In this document: one piece after another, positions 23,456 through 33,486 of the stretch
Position numbering within the stretch: the first letter of the stretch is position 1
Layout of the letters: each line of letters starts with the position of its first letter
From: Paenibacillus luteus
GTDB taxonomy: Bacteria; Bacillota; Bacilli; Paenibacillales; Paenibacillaceae
DNA: 64,000 nt
Direction: 5' to 3'
Assembly: GCF_006542765.1 (NCBI RefSeq)
Contig: NZ_SKCD01000013.1
Span: 62,001-126,000 of the forward strand
The notes under the pieces: generated by a model
What the model saw: only the letters and a program-made list of their open reading frames with translations
Told to the model about the DNA's origin: nothing
Database searches by the model: none
Program-made: the position numbers and the translations under genes

Positions 23456-26413
23456 ATGAATAACAAACGGAAATGGTTATGGTTTGGCGGAAGTCTATTA
23501 ATGACAGCATTGCTGCTCTCATCAGGAGCAGCGGTGAATACGGTATCGGGAGAGAAAGCGGAGGCTGTCAATTATGAGGGTCTGATTGCTACATTTAATT
23601 ACGAGACAGATCCTTATTTCAACGAGGCGCTGGCCAATTGGCAGGCACAGGGGATTCAGAATGCGACTAAGTCCGTCCTAGTGGAAGGTGCAGGTCCCTC
23701 TCTCGTGTCAAATGCGGAAGAGATTAAGGCAGGCGAATATGAAGGCAAATCCAATGTACTGCTATGGAATACGACAAATACAGGGTGGGTTGAGTATCAA
23801 GTTGACGTTGCAGAGAGTGCGCTGTATGAGATTCATGTGTCCTACAACCCTCTTAAGGATGTTGGCAGGAAGGGGCCGATTCAGTGGGAAGTGACTGTAG
23901 ATGGAGAGAAGCCATTTAGGGAAGCCTCCTCGATCTCGTTATACCGAACCTGGGAGGATGTCCGTCCCATATTAAAAAATTCGGATGGCGATGAGATTCG
24001 TCCGCGCTCCATTGATGTATCGGGCTGGAGCGAAAAGCCCTTCATTGATTCCGGAGGGGCATATGCGCAGCCTTTGCAATGGCATTTCACAGAGGGATTG
24101 CATACGATCCGGCTGCAGGGCTTTGATCCTGTTGCAATCGAGCAAGTAGAGCTGGTTCCAAGCAAACCGATCCCCTCCTATGAAGAAGTGGCGGCTGTGC
24201 AGAGGGATGTCCCTTCCATTACAGGGGAGGTGCTGACCCTGCAGGCTGAAGATTTTGCTTACAAAAATGATACGGCGATCAAGCTGTTTTCGGACAAAAA
24301 CTCACGAACTTTGCCGCGCTATACCGGAAGGATTATTTATAACACGGTGGGCGGCCTGCGTTGGCTTGAGCAAAACCAGGAAATTACATGGTCCTTCACG
24401 GTGCCGGAGACGGGGCTGTATAAGATTGGATTTCGGGCATTGCAAAATACAATCGCACAGAAAACGTCCTATCGGACGGTTCGAATCGATGGAGAAGTGC
24501 CGTTCAAGGAATTTCTAGCCTATGGCTTTCCTTATTCCACGGGCTGGAACGGAACCATATTGCAAGATGGAGACAAAGAGCCATATCTCCTGAATCTGGA
24601 GAAAGGTGAACATACGTTGTCGCTTGCGGTTACTCAGTCGCAGGTAAAATCCATTGTTGTCGACGTTGAGAAGCTGATTGCCCATTTGGATGCGATCGAC
24701 TGGGATTTGCGCACGATAACGGGAGCCAGTACGAAGAAGGCAATCGACCGCAACCGGACTTGGAACATGGATCAGGATTTCCCTGGCCTGACCGATCAAA
24801 TGGCGCTTGCGGCTGATGTAATGGAGGATTTGTCCAAGCGATTGGTCAAGGCCAATGGCAATAAGGATTCGATCAGCCAAGGATTGGATACCTCCGCGAA
24901 GGATATTCGCTCATTGCTGCGCAAGCCTGAGGAAATTCCTTATCAGGTGGAAGAAATATCGTCGATGCGAGAGAAGTTCGGAACGTTTATCGATACGCTG
25001 CTCAAGCAATCGCTGCAGCTTGACGAGGTGTATATCATTCCAGAGAAGGAAGACGCTCCCAAAATGGAAGCGAGCTTCTTTAACCGCGTATGGGGCGGAG
25101 CCCAGAACTTTATCTACTCGTTCGACGCAAGGGACAGCTTGAAGGAAATGGATGACACGAAGCTGAACGTTTGGGTGCAGCGGGGCCGAGACTATGTGGA
25201 CCAGCTTCAGCAAATTGCCGACGAATCCTTTACGCCGGAAACGGGCATTGAAGTGAAAGTGAATCTACTGCCGAATCCCGAGCTTCTGCTGATGTCCAAC
25301 GCAGCGGGCGTTCAGCCCGACATTGCGCTTGGCTTAACGCAGGATTTGCCAGTCGATTATGCGATCCGTGGGACGCTGCAGGATTTGTCCGAATTTCCGG
25401 ACTTTGAGCAGCTGTATCCGCAGTTTAGTCCAGGCTCATGGCTTCCCCTTCATTATGATGGCGGCTACTATGGCGTGCCGGAAACGCAGTCGTTCCAAGT
25501 GCTCTATTATAGAAAGGACATTTTGCAGCGTTTAGGGCTGGATATTCCGCAAACCTGGGATGACGTATATGACCTGCTGCCTACACTGCAGCAAAATTTC
25601 ATGAACTTTTACGTTAATCCGAAGGAGTTCACTCATTTCTTTTATCAAAACGGCGTCGAATTCTACGAGCCGGGCGGCGTGAAATCAGGCCTCGACCGGC
25701 CGGAAGCCTACCGGGCATTCAAGCAGTGGACAGATTTGTTCAATACGTACGCCGTGGAGAAAGAGGTGCCGAGCTTCTACCAGCACTTCCGCACGGGAAC
25801 GATGCCGATCGGGATATCCGATTACAACATGTACGTGCAGCTGTCGGCGGCGGCGCCTGAGCTCAACAGCCGCTGGGGCATTGCACTTATTCCCGGAACG
25901 GAGCAGGCGGACGGAACGATTAGCCGCTGGGCTGGCGGTGGACAGAGAACCGGCGTCATCTTTGACAAGTCGAAGAAGAAGGATGAAGCTTGGCAGTTTC
26001 TGAAATGGTGGCTCTCCGCGGAGGTGCAGGAGCAATACGGCTCGGATCTGGAAGCCGTTAACGGCGTAGCCTTCCGCTGGAATACGGCTAACGTCGAAGC
26101 CTTCACCAATCTGCCTTGGAAGAAGGAGGATGCGAACGTTATTTTGAACCAGTGGAAATGGTATAAAGATATACCGAATGTGCCCGGCGGTTATTTCCTC
26201 GAGCGCGAGACGAATAATGCCTGGATCAGGTCGGTGGTCAGGACGGATAATTATATGTCCTCGCTGGAGCAGGCAGTGAGGGATATCAACCGGGAACTGC
26301 TGAGGAAGCAGCAGGAATTCGGCTTCATTGACGAACAGGGCCGGCAGCTGAAAGCCTTGGATATTCCGGTTGTTGAGCAGCCGTGGGAAGGAATTGACCG
26401 TTATGTGGAGTAG
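23456..26413 (+). CDS. large exported solute-binding protein with CBM-like N-terminal domains
   Basis: At 985 aa this is about twice the usual size. A signal peptide (LLMTALLLSSGAAVNTVSG) without a lipobox Cys opens the protein. Two beta-sandwich-like units (~40-240 and ~245-420) follow, each with a carbohydrate-binding-module pattern: GWVEYQVDVAESALYEIHVS and EITWSFTVPETGLYKIGFRA. After a helical linker, a family 1 solute-binding domain runs from about residue 560, with NVWVQRGRDYVDQLQQIADE, PQTWDDVYDLLPTLQQNFMN and RWAGGGQRTGVIFDKSKKKD. It probably captures an oligosaccharide at the cell surface for the permeases encoded next. The stop overlaps the permease gene by 11 nt. The sugar cannot be inferred. 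Confidence 0.88.
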   Translation: MNNKRKWLWFGGSLLMTALLLSSGAAVNTVSGEKAEAVNYEGLIATFNYETDPYFNEALANWQAQGIQNATKSVLVEGAGPSLVSNAEEIKAGEYEGKSNVLLWNTTNTGWVEYQVDVAESALYEIHVSYNPLKDVGRKGPIQWEVTVDGEKPFREASSISLYRTWEDVRPILKNSDGDEIRPRSIDVSGWSEKPFIDSGGAYAQPLQWHFTEGLHTIRLQGFDPVAIEQVELVPSKPIPSYEEVAAVQRDVPSITGEVLTLQAEDFAYKNDTAIKLFSDKNSRTLPRYTGRIIYNTVGGLRWLEQNQEITWSFTVPETGLYKIGFRALQNTIAQKTSYRTVRIDGEVPFKEFLAYGFPYSTGWNGTILQDGDKEPYLLNLEKGEHTLSLAVTQSQVKSIVVDVEKLIAHLDAIDWDLRTITGASTKKAIDRNRTWNMDQDFPGLTDQMALAADVMEDLSKRLVKANGNKDSISQGLDTSAKDIRSLLRKPEEIPYQVEEISSMREKFGTFIDTLLKQSLQLDEVYIIPEKEDAPKMEASFFNRVWGGAQNFIYSFDARDSLKEMDDTKLNVWVQRGRDYVDQLQQIADESFTPETGIEVKVNLLPNPELLLMSNAAGVQPDIALGLTQDLPVDYAIRGTLQDLSEFPDFEQLYPQFSPGSWLPLHYDGGYYGVPETQSFQVLYYRKDILQRLGLDIPQTWDDVYDLLPTLQQNFMNFYVNPKEFTHFFYQNGVEFYEPGGVKSGLDRPEAYRAFKQWTDLFNTYAVEKEVPSFYQHFRTGTMPIGISDYNMYVQLSAAAPELNSRWGIALIPGTEQADGTISRWAGGGQRTGVIFDKSKKKDEAWQFLKWWLSAEVQEQYGSDLEAVNGVAFRWNTANVEAFTNLPWKKEDANVILNQWKWYKDIPNVPGGYFLERETNNAWIRSVVRTDNYMSSLEQAVRDINRELLRKQQEFGFIDEQGRQLKALDIPVVEQPWEGIDRYVE

Positions 26414-27299
26414 GCTATGGTCCTTTCGGGTGTCCTATTTGTTTATGGCTCCGTTCTTAATTTGCTTTGCCTTATTTATTGTCATTCCAATTCTCGCGGC
26501 GGTCGGACTAAGCTTCACCTATTACAACGGAATAGAGCCGCCGCGTTTTATCGGCTGGAGCAACTTTCAGTATTTGATCGCGCAGGATTTACTGTTTTTG
26601 AAATACGCGCTGCCGAATACGTTCAAATTCGCAGTCATTGTCGGGCCTGGCGGCTATGCCGCCGCGTTTCTGCTGGCGTGGCTTATCTCAAGGCTGCGCG
26701 GCAGCCTGCGCAAGTGGGTCGCGCTTGCGATGTATACGCCCTCCCTTACGATAGGAATAGCGATGACGATCATTTGGCTGCCGCTGCTCTCAGGAGACCG
26801 AATCGGCTATTTGAACAGCTTCTTGCTGAAAATCGGCTTTATCGACATTCCGAAGCTTTGGGTAACCAGCCCAGAGCTGCTGATGAACTCGATGATTGTT
26901 GTCACGCTATGGTCCAGCATGGGCGTAGGCTTTCTGGCAATGCTTGCCGGTATTCTCAACGTGGATACGACTCTCTACGAGGCAGGGAAAATTGACGGCA
27001 TCAAAAATAATTTGCAGGAGCTGTGGTTCATCACCATCCCGTCCATGAAGCCGCAGATGCTCTTCGGCGCTGTCATGGCGATTGTTACGACCTTCAAGAC
27101 CGGCTCCATCGGCGTCGAGCTTTCCGGGCAAAACCCAACGCCAGAGTATGCGGGGCATTTGATCGTCAACCATATTAACGATTACGGCTTTATCCGCTTT
27201 GAGATGGGGTATGCGGCGACCATTTCCGTGTTTCTTCTTTTATTAATGTATTTTGCGAACAAGCTTAGCTGGGGATTGTTCGGTTCGAAGGAGGAATAA
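26403..27299 (+). CDS. sugar ABC transporter permease (MalF type), pair 1
   Basis: A 298-aa integral membrane protein with six helices. The EAA loop EAGKIDGIKNNLQELWFITI in the second half contacts the ATPase. The first helix lies in YLFMAPFLICFALFIVIPIL. ATG at 26403 (AAGGA 10 nt upstream) overlaps the binding-protein gene; a start 33 nt earlier is less likely. It partners with the next gene. Confidence 0.92.
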   Translation: MWSRLWSFRVSYLFMAPFLICFALFIVIPILAAVGLSFTYYNGIEPPRFIGWSNFQYLIAQDLLFLKYALPNTFKFAVIVGPGGYAAAFLLAWLISRLRGSLRKWVALAMYTPSLTIGIAMTIIWLPLLSGDRIGYLNSFLLKIGFIDIPKLWVTSPELLMNSMIVVTLWSSMGVGFLAMLAGILNVDTTLYEAGKIDGIKNNLQELWFITIPSMKPQMLFGAVMAIVTTFKTGSIGVELSGQNPTPEYAGHLIVNHINDYGFIRFEMGYAATISVFLLLLMYFANKLSWGLFGSKEE

Positions 27300-27302
27300 C
27301 AA

Positions 27303-28151
27303 CTGAAGCAATCGAGCCTAACCGTAAAAATCATATTCAATATTATCATGCTTGCGTTGTCCGTCATTATGATTCTTCCGATTATTTATATCTTCAATCA
27401 TGCCTTCAAGCCGTATCATGAATTGTTCATATATCCGCCCAAGTTTTTTGTGCAGGAGCCGAACATTCAGAACTTTGTGGAGCTGTTTTGGGTGACCTCG
27501 AATTCAATTGTTCCAGTTTCACGTTATTTGTTTAACAGCCTGTTTATTTCGGCAGCGAGCGTTATTGGCGTAACCATTGTTAGCGCGCTTTGCGCTTATC
27601 CGTTGTCGAAACATCCATTCCCTGGACGAAAATGGATCTTTGCCACCATCATCCTGATGCTGATGTTCACGCCGGAGGTCATTCAAATTCCGAGATACCT
27701 CGTCGTCAGCAACTTGGGAATTATGAATACCTACTGGGGGCATTTACTGCCGGTGCTGGCTCTGCCGGTCGCGGTCTTCCTGCTGAAGCAATTCGTGGAT
27801 CAAATTCCCGATTCGCTGTTGGAGGCCTCTCGGATTGATGGCGCTAATGAGTTAACTGTATTTGTCCGAATCGTTATCCCGATGTGTATGCCGGCCATTG
27901 CGACCGTTGCCATTTTGGCCTTTCAGAACTCATGGGGCAACGTGGAAACCTCGATGCTGTTCATGCAGGACGACGAGATGAAAAACTTTCCGTTTTTCTT
28001 ATCGACACTGACGAATAATTTGGCCAATAATGTAGCGCGCCAAGGCGCGGCTGCCGTAGCTGCCCTGATTATGCTGGTGCCGAATTTAATTTTCTTTGTT
28101 ATTTTGCAAAGCAAGGTGATTTCGACGATGGCGCATTCGGGAATCAAATAA
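27303..28151 (+). CDS. sugar ABC transporter permease (MalG type), pair 1; probable CTG start
   Basis: A 282-aa permease with the EAA loop LEASRIDGANELTVFVRIVI and six helices. The frame opens right after the previous stop. The ribosome site AAGGAGG (27288-27294) lies exactly 8 nt before CTG at 27303. The first ATG (27348) is 15 codons later and would remove half of the first helix. The N-terminus implied by CTG, KQSSLTVKIIFNIIMLALSV, matches the usual MalG beginning, so I infer CTG initiation. A sequencing error cannot be excluded. Confidence 0.85.
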   Translation: MKQSSLTVKIIFNIIMLALSVIMILPIIYIFNHAFKPYHELFIYPPKFFVQEPNIQNFVELFWVTSNSIVPVSRYLFNSLFISAASVIGVTIVSALCAYPLSKHPFPGRKWIFATIILMLMFTPEVIQIPRYLVVSNLGIMNTYWGHLLPVLALPVAVFLLKQFVDQIPDSLLEASRIDGANELTVFVRIVIPMCMPAIATVAILAFQNSWGNVETSMLFMQDDEMKNFPFFLSTLTNNLANNVARQGAAAVAALIMLVPNLIFFVILQSKVISTMAHSGIK

Positions 28152-28167
28152 TTGAGGGGGAAATCGT

Positions 28168-30333
28168 TTGAAGAACAGGAGGCTGCGGATTCGTCCGGCC
28201 ATCATGGTCCTGATAGCGGCGATTTACATAACGTGGCCCGGCTTGCAGGCGACAGCCTCGCAGTTACCGTACGAAACCTATTATAAGGACGGCTTCGGAC
28301 AGCTGGTGAAGACGCAAGCGGCTTACATTCCAGCCGGCATTCTCGGTACGGGAACGACGGGTTCGCTGGATGCTGCGAATTCAAGCCAAGAGGCCAGCGC
28401 TGAGGAAACGGCCCAGCTGCAGTTAAATCAGCCCAAGGATATTTTTGTGGACGGGAAGGATCACATTTATATTGCTGACACGGGAAATAACCGGATTGTT
28501 CATCTGGATGAGAAGGGGAAATTCGTCCGGGAAATCAAGGTTAGCGAAAGCCCGCTTAAGAAACCGAGCGGCTTGTACGTGGATCGGGCTGGGGAGATTT
28601 ATGTCGCGGATACGGGCAACAACCGGGTCGTGAGGCTGGATGCTGCCGGCAAGCTGTTGAAGGAATTCGGTCGACCCGAGTCCAGCTATTTGCCGGCAGG
28701 CTTCAAGTATGATCCGGTAAATCTGATCTTGGACAAACGCGGCTTCATTTATGTCACGACGCTAGGCGCTTATCAAGGCTTGGTACAGCTGGACCCCGAA
28801 GGGGATTTCATCAGCTTCTTCGGACCGAACAAAGTGCCGTTTACCTTATTCGACGCCTTTAAACGGTTTGTCTATACACGCGAAATGTACCAGCGGGAGC
28901 TGAGGAAGCTGCCAGGCGCCATTGCGAATTCAACGATCGACCAGAATGGCTTTATTTATACCGTTACAAAGGAGATTCAAACCGATCAAGTTAAGAAGCT
29001 CAACATCGCCGGGTTGGATCAGCTAACGGGCAAAGGAGAGTTCGCTGCGCTGCAGCCTGTGAAGTCCTACGGTGAATTTTTTCATTATTCGCAGCGAGGC
29101 ATTAGTCCACAGCTAAATGACATAACCGTGGACGCCGCTGGCAATATTACGGTCATCGATGCGGTGTGGAATATTATTAGCCAATATGATTTGAATGGTA
29201 ATTTGCTGTTCTTCTGGGGCGGGGATGTCATTACGGCAACTTCCAAAACCGGGGTCGTCAAGACGCCGGCGGCCATTGCCAGTAACTCAAAGGGCGAGCT
29301 GCTCGTGTTGGACAGCGTAAATAACCTGATCCAGGTACTGCGCTTATCGGAGTTCGGGCAAATAGTTCATGAAGCGAATCAATTGACGCAGGAAGGCAGA
29401 TATGAGCAAAGCGAGCCTTTGTGGACCGAGGTCCATCGCTTGAATGCGCAGTATACGCCAGCCTTGATTGGACTTGCCAAGGCGGCCTACAAGAAAGAGG
29501 ATTATGCGCGAGCGGAAAAGCTGTTTTATCAAGCAGGCGTCGTCAATGGTTATTCGGACTCCTTTTGGCAAAACCGTTTGAAATGGTTTCAAAGCCATTT
29601 TGGCCTGCTTATGAACATCGCGATTGCAGTGGGAATTGCTTATCTGCTGTGGAATGCGCTATCCAAAAAGCTGAAGTGGAGTTTAAAGCTGCGCGCGAAG
29701 TCGCGTCCGAGACGCTTGCTGATCGAACAGCTGAAGCATGTGTTCTATTTAATCAAACATCCGGTAGATGGTTTTTATGCAATTCGTTATGAGAACAAAG
29801 CCGGTTTTCTCAGCAGCATTATTTTATTCCTTCTGGCAGCAGCATCCTATGGCTATATGCAGGCAGGAACCAGCTTTATTTTTAACCCAGCTGTACATAT
29901 AGGCATTGATTTGCTTCCAATCACCGTTCAATTCATAGGCATCTGGCTCGGCTGGGTCGTATCCAATTATTTAATCAGCTCCTTGCTTCGGGGTGAAGGA
30001 AGGTTCAGGGACGTATTTTACAGCAGTTCGTACGCCTTATTTCCGATTATTCTCATAGGAATACCTGTAACTTTGTTATCGAATGTATTAACGCTGAATG
30101 AGCTGGCTATCTTCCATTTTCTGAAGCTGGTTATCGTCCTGTGGGTCGTGCTGCTCATGATCTGGATGGTACAGGGCATTCACAACTATACGTTTATTGA
30201 AGCAATTTTGATTATTGTATTGTCACTGCTAGCGTTAGCTATTATAGTGATCCTTATTTTTATCTTAATCAGTTTAAGCATCGAATTAGTAAATTTTATT
30301 AATTCCTTGTATCAGGAGGTAATCATCCGATGA
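28168..30333 (+). CDS. NHL-repeat, TPR and Yip1-domain membrane protein
   Basis: A 721-aa protein. A signal-like helix (residues 8-28) is followed by a beta-propeller of NHL repeats (~85-390) with the repeated pattern LYVDRAGEIYVADTGNNRVV. A TPR-like segment follows (~405-465: LIGLAKAAYKKEDYARAEKL). A membrane helix (LLMNIAIAVGIAYLLWNALS) leads to a C-terminal five-helix Yip1-like domain (~530-715). The propeller should lie outside the cell and the Yip1 part in the membrane. Such proteins accompany sugar ABC systems in Paenibacillus, but their task is not known; binding polysaccharide or supporting the transporter is plausible. It overlaps the next gene by ATGA. Confidence 0.85.
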   Translation: MKNRRLRIRPAIMVLIAAIYITWPGLQATASQLPYETYYKDGFGQLVKTQAAYIPAGILGTGTTGSLDAANSSQEASAEETAQLQLNQPKDIFVDGKDHIYIADTGNNRIVHLDEKGKFVREIKVSESPLKKPSGLYVDRAGEIYVADTGNNRVVRLDAAGKLLKEFGRPESSYLPAGFKYDPVNLILDKRGFIYVTTLGAYQGLVQLDPEGDFISFFGPNKVPFTLFDAFKRFVYTREMYQRELRKLPGAIANSTIDQNGFIYTVTKEIQTDQVKKLNIAGLDQLTGKGEFAALQPVKSYGEFFHYSQRGISPQLNDITVDAAGNITVIDAVWNIISQYDLNGNLLFFWGGDVITATSKTGVVKTPAAIASNSKGELLVLDSVNNLIQVLRLSEFGQIVHEANQLTQEGRYEQSEPLWTEVHRLNAQYTPALIGLAKAAYKKEDYARAEKLFYQAGVVNGYSDSFWQNRLKWFQSHFGLLMNIAIAVGIAYLLWNALSKKLKWSLKLRAKSRPRRLLIEQLKHVFYLIKHPVDGFYAIRYENKAGFLSSIILFLLAAASYGYMQAGTSFIFNPAVHIGIDLLPITVQFIGIWLGWVVSNYLISSLLRGEGRFRDVFYSSSYALFPIILIGIPVTLLSNVLTLNELAIFHFLKLVIVLWVVLLMIWMVQGIHNYTFIEAILIIVLSLLALAIIVILIFILISLSIELVNFINSLYQEVIIR

Positions 30334-32600
30334 CGGCCCGCAAACCTAACTTTAAGCTCATAACGAAGCTGGCGTTCATCGCCGCCTTGCTGGTAGGCAT
30401 CGGCTATGTGGCGCTTGCAGCTGCAGGCCTTTGGAATCATCAGGCGGAGGTTGCCTCCCTTGAAGAGGGGCTGTTTGAAGCCAAAGGAGCAGCCCCTTAC
30501 CAGGCGGGACTTCCGGCTGAGAATGGATTTGAGGCTGTCGGAGAATCGGATACGTTAAAGCTGCTTGCGAATAAGGCTTCCGGTCATTTTCAGGTTATTC
30601 ACAAAGCGACAGGGAACATTTGGCGTTCGTATCCCGATCCGCAATACTGGCAGGACGAGACCGTGCCAGCCACCTGGAAAAATAATCTCTCATCACCCGT
30701 TATGGTGGAATATGTCAACGCCAAAAATTATAAATCCTCGTCGGTCACAGCGGGCTTGATCGAGAACCAGGGCTATTTAGAAAACTTTCAGGTGACCGAA
30801 AATGGTTTTAAGGTGACATTTGTGCTGCCAAAGGTGCAGTTCAAAATTCCGGTTGAGGTTAGCCTGCAGGGCGACTACGTGGAGACGAAAATTATCGATT
30901 CGGAAATCGTGGAAGGCGCTTTAAGCCTGCTCAACATTAAACTGTATCCATTATTTGGCGCCCAGCCGTCAGTTGGGCAGGAGGGTTATATTCTATTGCC
31001 CGACGGGTCAGGCTCGCTCATTCATTTCAAGGAAAATCGCATCATGCCGCAGCTCACTTATAACGAGAGCGTGTATGGTCAGGACCTCTCCTATTATAAC
31101 GAGAATACGGGCAGGCAAAGAATTGCCATGCCAGTTTACGGCATCAAGTCGGGAGAGCAGGCGTTTGTTGCCGTCATCTCGCAGGGAGAGGCATTCGCGA
31201 ACGTATACGCGGCGCCTTCCGGAGCGGTAGGCCGCTCAAACTGGGCGACGACGGAATGGCAATACCGCAAGCGGTTTTTCCAAAGCGTCAGCAAAAGCAC
31301 CGGTGAGGGCTTCTACACTTATAGCGGCGAGAAATTTGCGGCAGATGCGAGAGCTACCCGTTATTACCCGCTCGCGCCGGATAAAAGCGATTATGCGGGA
31401 ATGGCGGAGGTATACCGAAATTATTTAATTCAGGAGCAGGGCGTGAAGCCGCTGGCGGAACCGAAGAAGGATATTCCGCTGTATGTCGATATTGTCGGGG
31501 CAGACATCGAGAAGGGACTTTTTGCCGATTCGTATCTGAAAGCGACGACGACTTCGGAGGCGAAGGAGCTTGTGAACCAGATTTATGGCCTCGGGATTCA
31601 CAATATGCAAATTCATTACTCCGGCTGGCAGCAGGATGGCTACAGTACGCATGGCGGCTACTTTCCTGTCGATAAGCGGCTTGGCGGGAACGACGGGATG
31701 AGAAGCTTTATTGCATTTGCCCACACGCGTGAGATTCCTGTGTATCTCACGGCAAACTACACGCTGAATACGAACGGGGATGACCGCTTCTGGTGGCGGC
31801 GCGACGGCTTGCGCAATTTGGCGGGAACGGTGCTCGAGGAGCAGAACAATGAGGATCAGGATGCCGCTATGTTTGTCAGTCCCAAATTTTACGAGAAGGT
31901 TGTGGCAGGAGATCTGAAGGATTACAAGAGCCTCGGCGCGGACGGTATCTATTACGAGGATAGCATCGGCCAGCAGGTGAATACGGATTTCAACAGCCGT
32001 TACAAGGCTAGCCGTGCGGATGTTGTTGCGGTTCAGAGCAGTATTCTGGAGAAGAGCAAGGAAGCGCTCGGCTCGCTTGCGGCAAATAACGTCAACTTTT
32101 ACGCACTCGGTCAAATTGATCACGTTCACCGGCTATCGGACGATTATTCGTATGACGTATTTATAAGTGAAGAAATTCCTTTCGCCCAGATCGTGCTTCA
32201 CGGTTTGCGAACCTATACGCTTGAATGGTCAAATTTACGCGATGAGTTCGAGGATGAGTTTTTGCGGAGCATCGAATATGGCGCGTATCCGGCCTACGTG
32301 CTTAGCGGCGACGCTGCGGACGATTTGAAAAAATCGTATTCCTTATGGTATTACAGCCTGAATTATAAGGATTGGCTCGACCGGATCAGCGCCGAATATG
32401 CGAAAACGAATGAAGCGCTGGGAGATGTGCAGAGCGAGTTCATTACGGAACACCGGACGCTTGCCCCTAAAGTGAAAGAAACGGCGTACAGCAGCGGCAA
32501 GCGGATTATCGTCAATTATAATGAAACGGATTATAACCAGAATGGCGTATTCGTTCCGGCAAAAGACTATGCGGTCATTAAAGGAGGGACAAAGCCATGA
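30330..32600 (+). CDS. DUF5696-like exported protein with a probable TIM-barrel half
   Basis: A 756-aa protein with one N-terminal membrane helix (LITKLAFIAALLVGIGYVAL). A beta-rich region reaches to about residue 370 (including NIWRSYPDPQYWQDE and YILLPDGSGSLIHF). The C-terminal half resembles glycoside-hydrolase barrels, with IHNMQIHYSGWQQDGYSTHG, IPVYLTANYTLN and LGADGIYYEDSIGQQV. Acidic residues at strand ends could be catalytic, but this is inference. I associate it with DUF5696 from its operon partners and overall layout. ATGA overlaps on both sides tie it to the NHL protein and the second permease pair. Confidence 0.75.
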   Translation: MTARKPNFKLITKLAFIAALLVGIGYVALAAAGLWNHQAEVASLEEGLFEAKGAAPYQAGLPAENGFEAVGESDTLKLLANKASGHFQVIHKATGNIWRSYPDPQYWQDETVPATWKNNLSSPVMVEYVNAKNYKSSSVTAGLIENQGYLENFQVTENGFKVTFVLPKVQFKIPVEVSLQGDYVETKIIDSEIVEGALSLLNIKLYPLFGAQPSVGQEGYILLPDGSGSLIHFKENRIMPQLTYNESVYGQDLSYYNENTGRQRIAMPVYGIKSGEQAFVAVISQGEAFANVYAAPSGAVGRSNWATTEWQYRKRFFQSVSKSTGEGFYTYSGEKFAADARATRYYPLAPDKSDYAGMAEVYRNYLIQEQGVKPLAEPKKDIPLYVDIVGADIEKGLFADSYLKATTTSEAKELVNQIYGLGIHNMQIHYSGWQQDGYSTHGGYFPVDKRLGGNDGMRSFIAFAHTREIPVYLTANYTLNTNGDDRFWWRRDGLRNLAGTVLEEQNNEDQDAAMFVSPKFYEKVVAGDLKDYKSLGADGIYYEDSIGQQVNTDFNSRYKASRADVVAVQSSILEKSKEALGSLAANNVNFYALGQIDHVHRLSDDYSYDVFISEEIPFAQIVLHGLRTYTLEWSNLRDEFEDEFLRSIEYGAYPAYVLSGDAADDLKKSYSLWYYSLNYKDWLDRISAEYAKTNEALGDVQSEFITEHRTLAPKVKETAYSSGKRIIVNYNETDYNQNGVFVPAKDYAVIKGGTKP

Positions 32601-33463
32601 AATTTAGCCGAAAGCTGGAGAATACGACGCTGAGGAAGCTGGAGGGCTCATTGTTTATTGCGCCATGGGTGTTTGGCTTTCTTGTATTTGTCGCCTTCCC
32701 GCTGGGGTATTCGCTGTATATGAGCTTTCATCAGGTTAAAATTACGGTGAGCAGCGTGAATTACACGTTTATCGGTTTGAATCATTATCGGGAGATCCTA
32801 ATTGCGAACGGAAGCCTGCTCTATGAGGAGCTGTTCCCGTTTCTGAGGGAGTCGGCGATGATGATTCCGATCATTCTTGTCTTCTCGCTCTTAGTTGCGA
32901 TTTTGCTTAATTTGCGGTTTCCCGGCCGAACGCTGTTCCGGGTAATCTTCTTCCTGCCGGTCATTTTCTCCTCCGGCCAAATCGTGCAGGAGTTTATCGC
33001 GCAGGGGGAAGGCTCGCTCAGCATTATGGAAACGCTCCGGATCGATTATTATTTGCAGGAATATGTGCCTGGCGCCTGGGCGGCTCCGATCGAGAAGGTC
33101 ATGAGCTCGTTTGTGCTCGTGTTATGGTACTCGGGCGTCCAGATTTTGATCTTCCTCGCGGGAAGGCAGACGCTGCCTGCATCGGTATACGAGGCTTCAC
33201 GCATTGACGGCTCAGGGCCGTGGAATACCTTTTGGAAAATTACGCTTCCGGGTCTCGTTCCGTATATTTTCCTGAATCTAATGTACACGGTGGTTGATCT
33301 GTTTACGTTCCCTTCCAACCCGATCGTGAGCCGCGTGAACACAAGCAATTACGGCAGCTCCAGTGCGCTCGCATGGATTTATTTTACGATCATTCTCACC
33401 TTCGTGCTCGTGACACTGTTTATTTACAGCCGGGTCGACAAATCGCTGTCAGGAAAACGATAA
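32597..33463 (+). CDS. sugar ABC transporter permease (MalF type), pair 2
   Basis: A 288-aa six-helix permease. The first helix is in APWVFGFLVFVAFPLGYSLY and the EAA loop reads YEASRIDGSGPWNTFWKITL. The start overlaps the DUF5696-like stop (ATGA). It is not close in sequence to the permease at 26403, so this is a second importer core rather than a recent duplicate. No second ATPase or binding protein lies in the operon. Confidence 0.93.
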   Translation: MKFSRKLENTTLRKLEGSLFIAPWVFGFLVFVAFPLGYSLYMSFHQVKITVSSVNYTFIGLNHYREILIANGSLLYEELFPFLRESAMMIPIILVFSLLVAILLNLRFPGRTLFRVIFFLPVIFSSGQIVQEFIAQGEGSLSIMETLRIDYYLQEYVPGAWAAPIEKVMSSFVLVLWYSGVQILIFLAGRQTLPASVYEASRIDGSGPWNTFWKITLPGLVPYIFLNLMYTVVDLFTFPSNPIVSRVNTSNYGSSSALAWIYFTIILTFVLVTLFIYSRVDKSLSGKR

Positions 33464-33486
33464 CTAGGAAAGTGAGGTGAAACACC

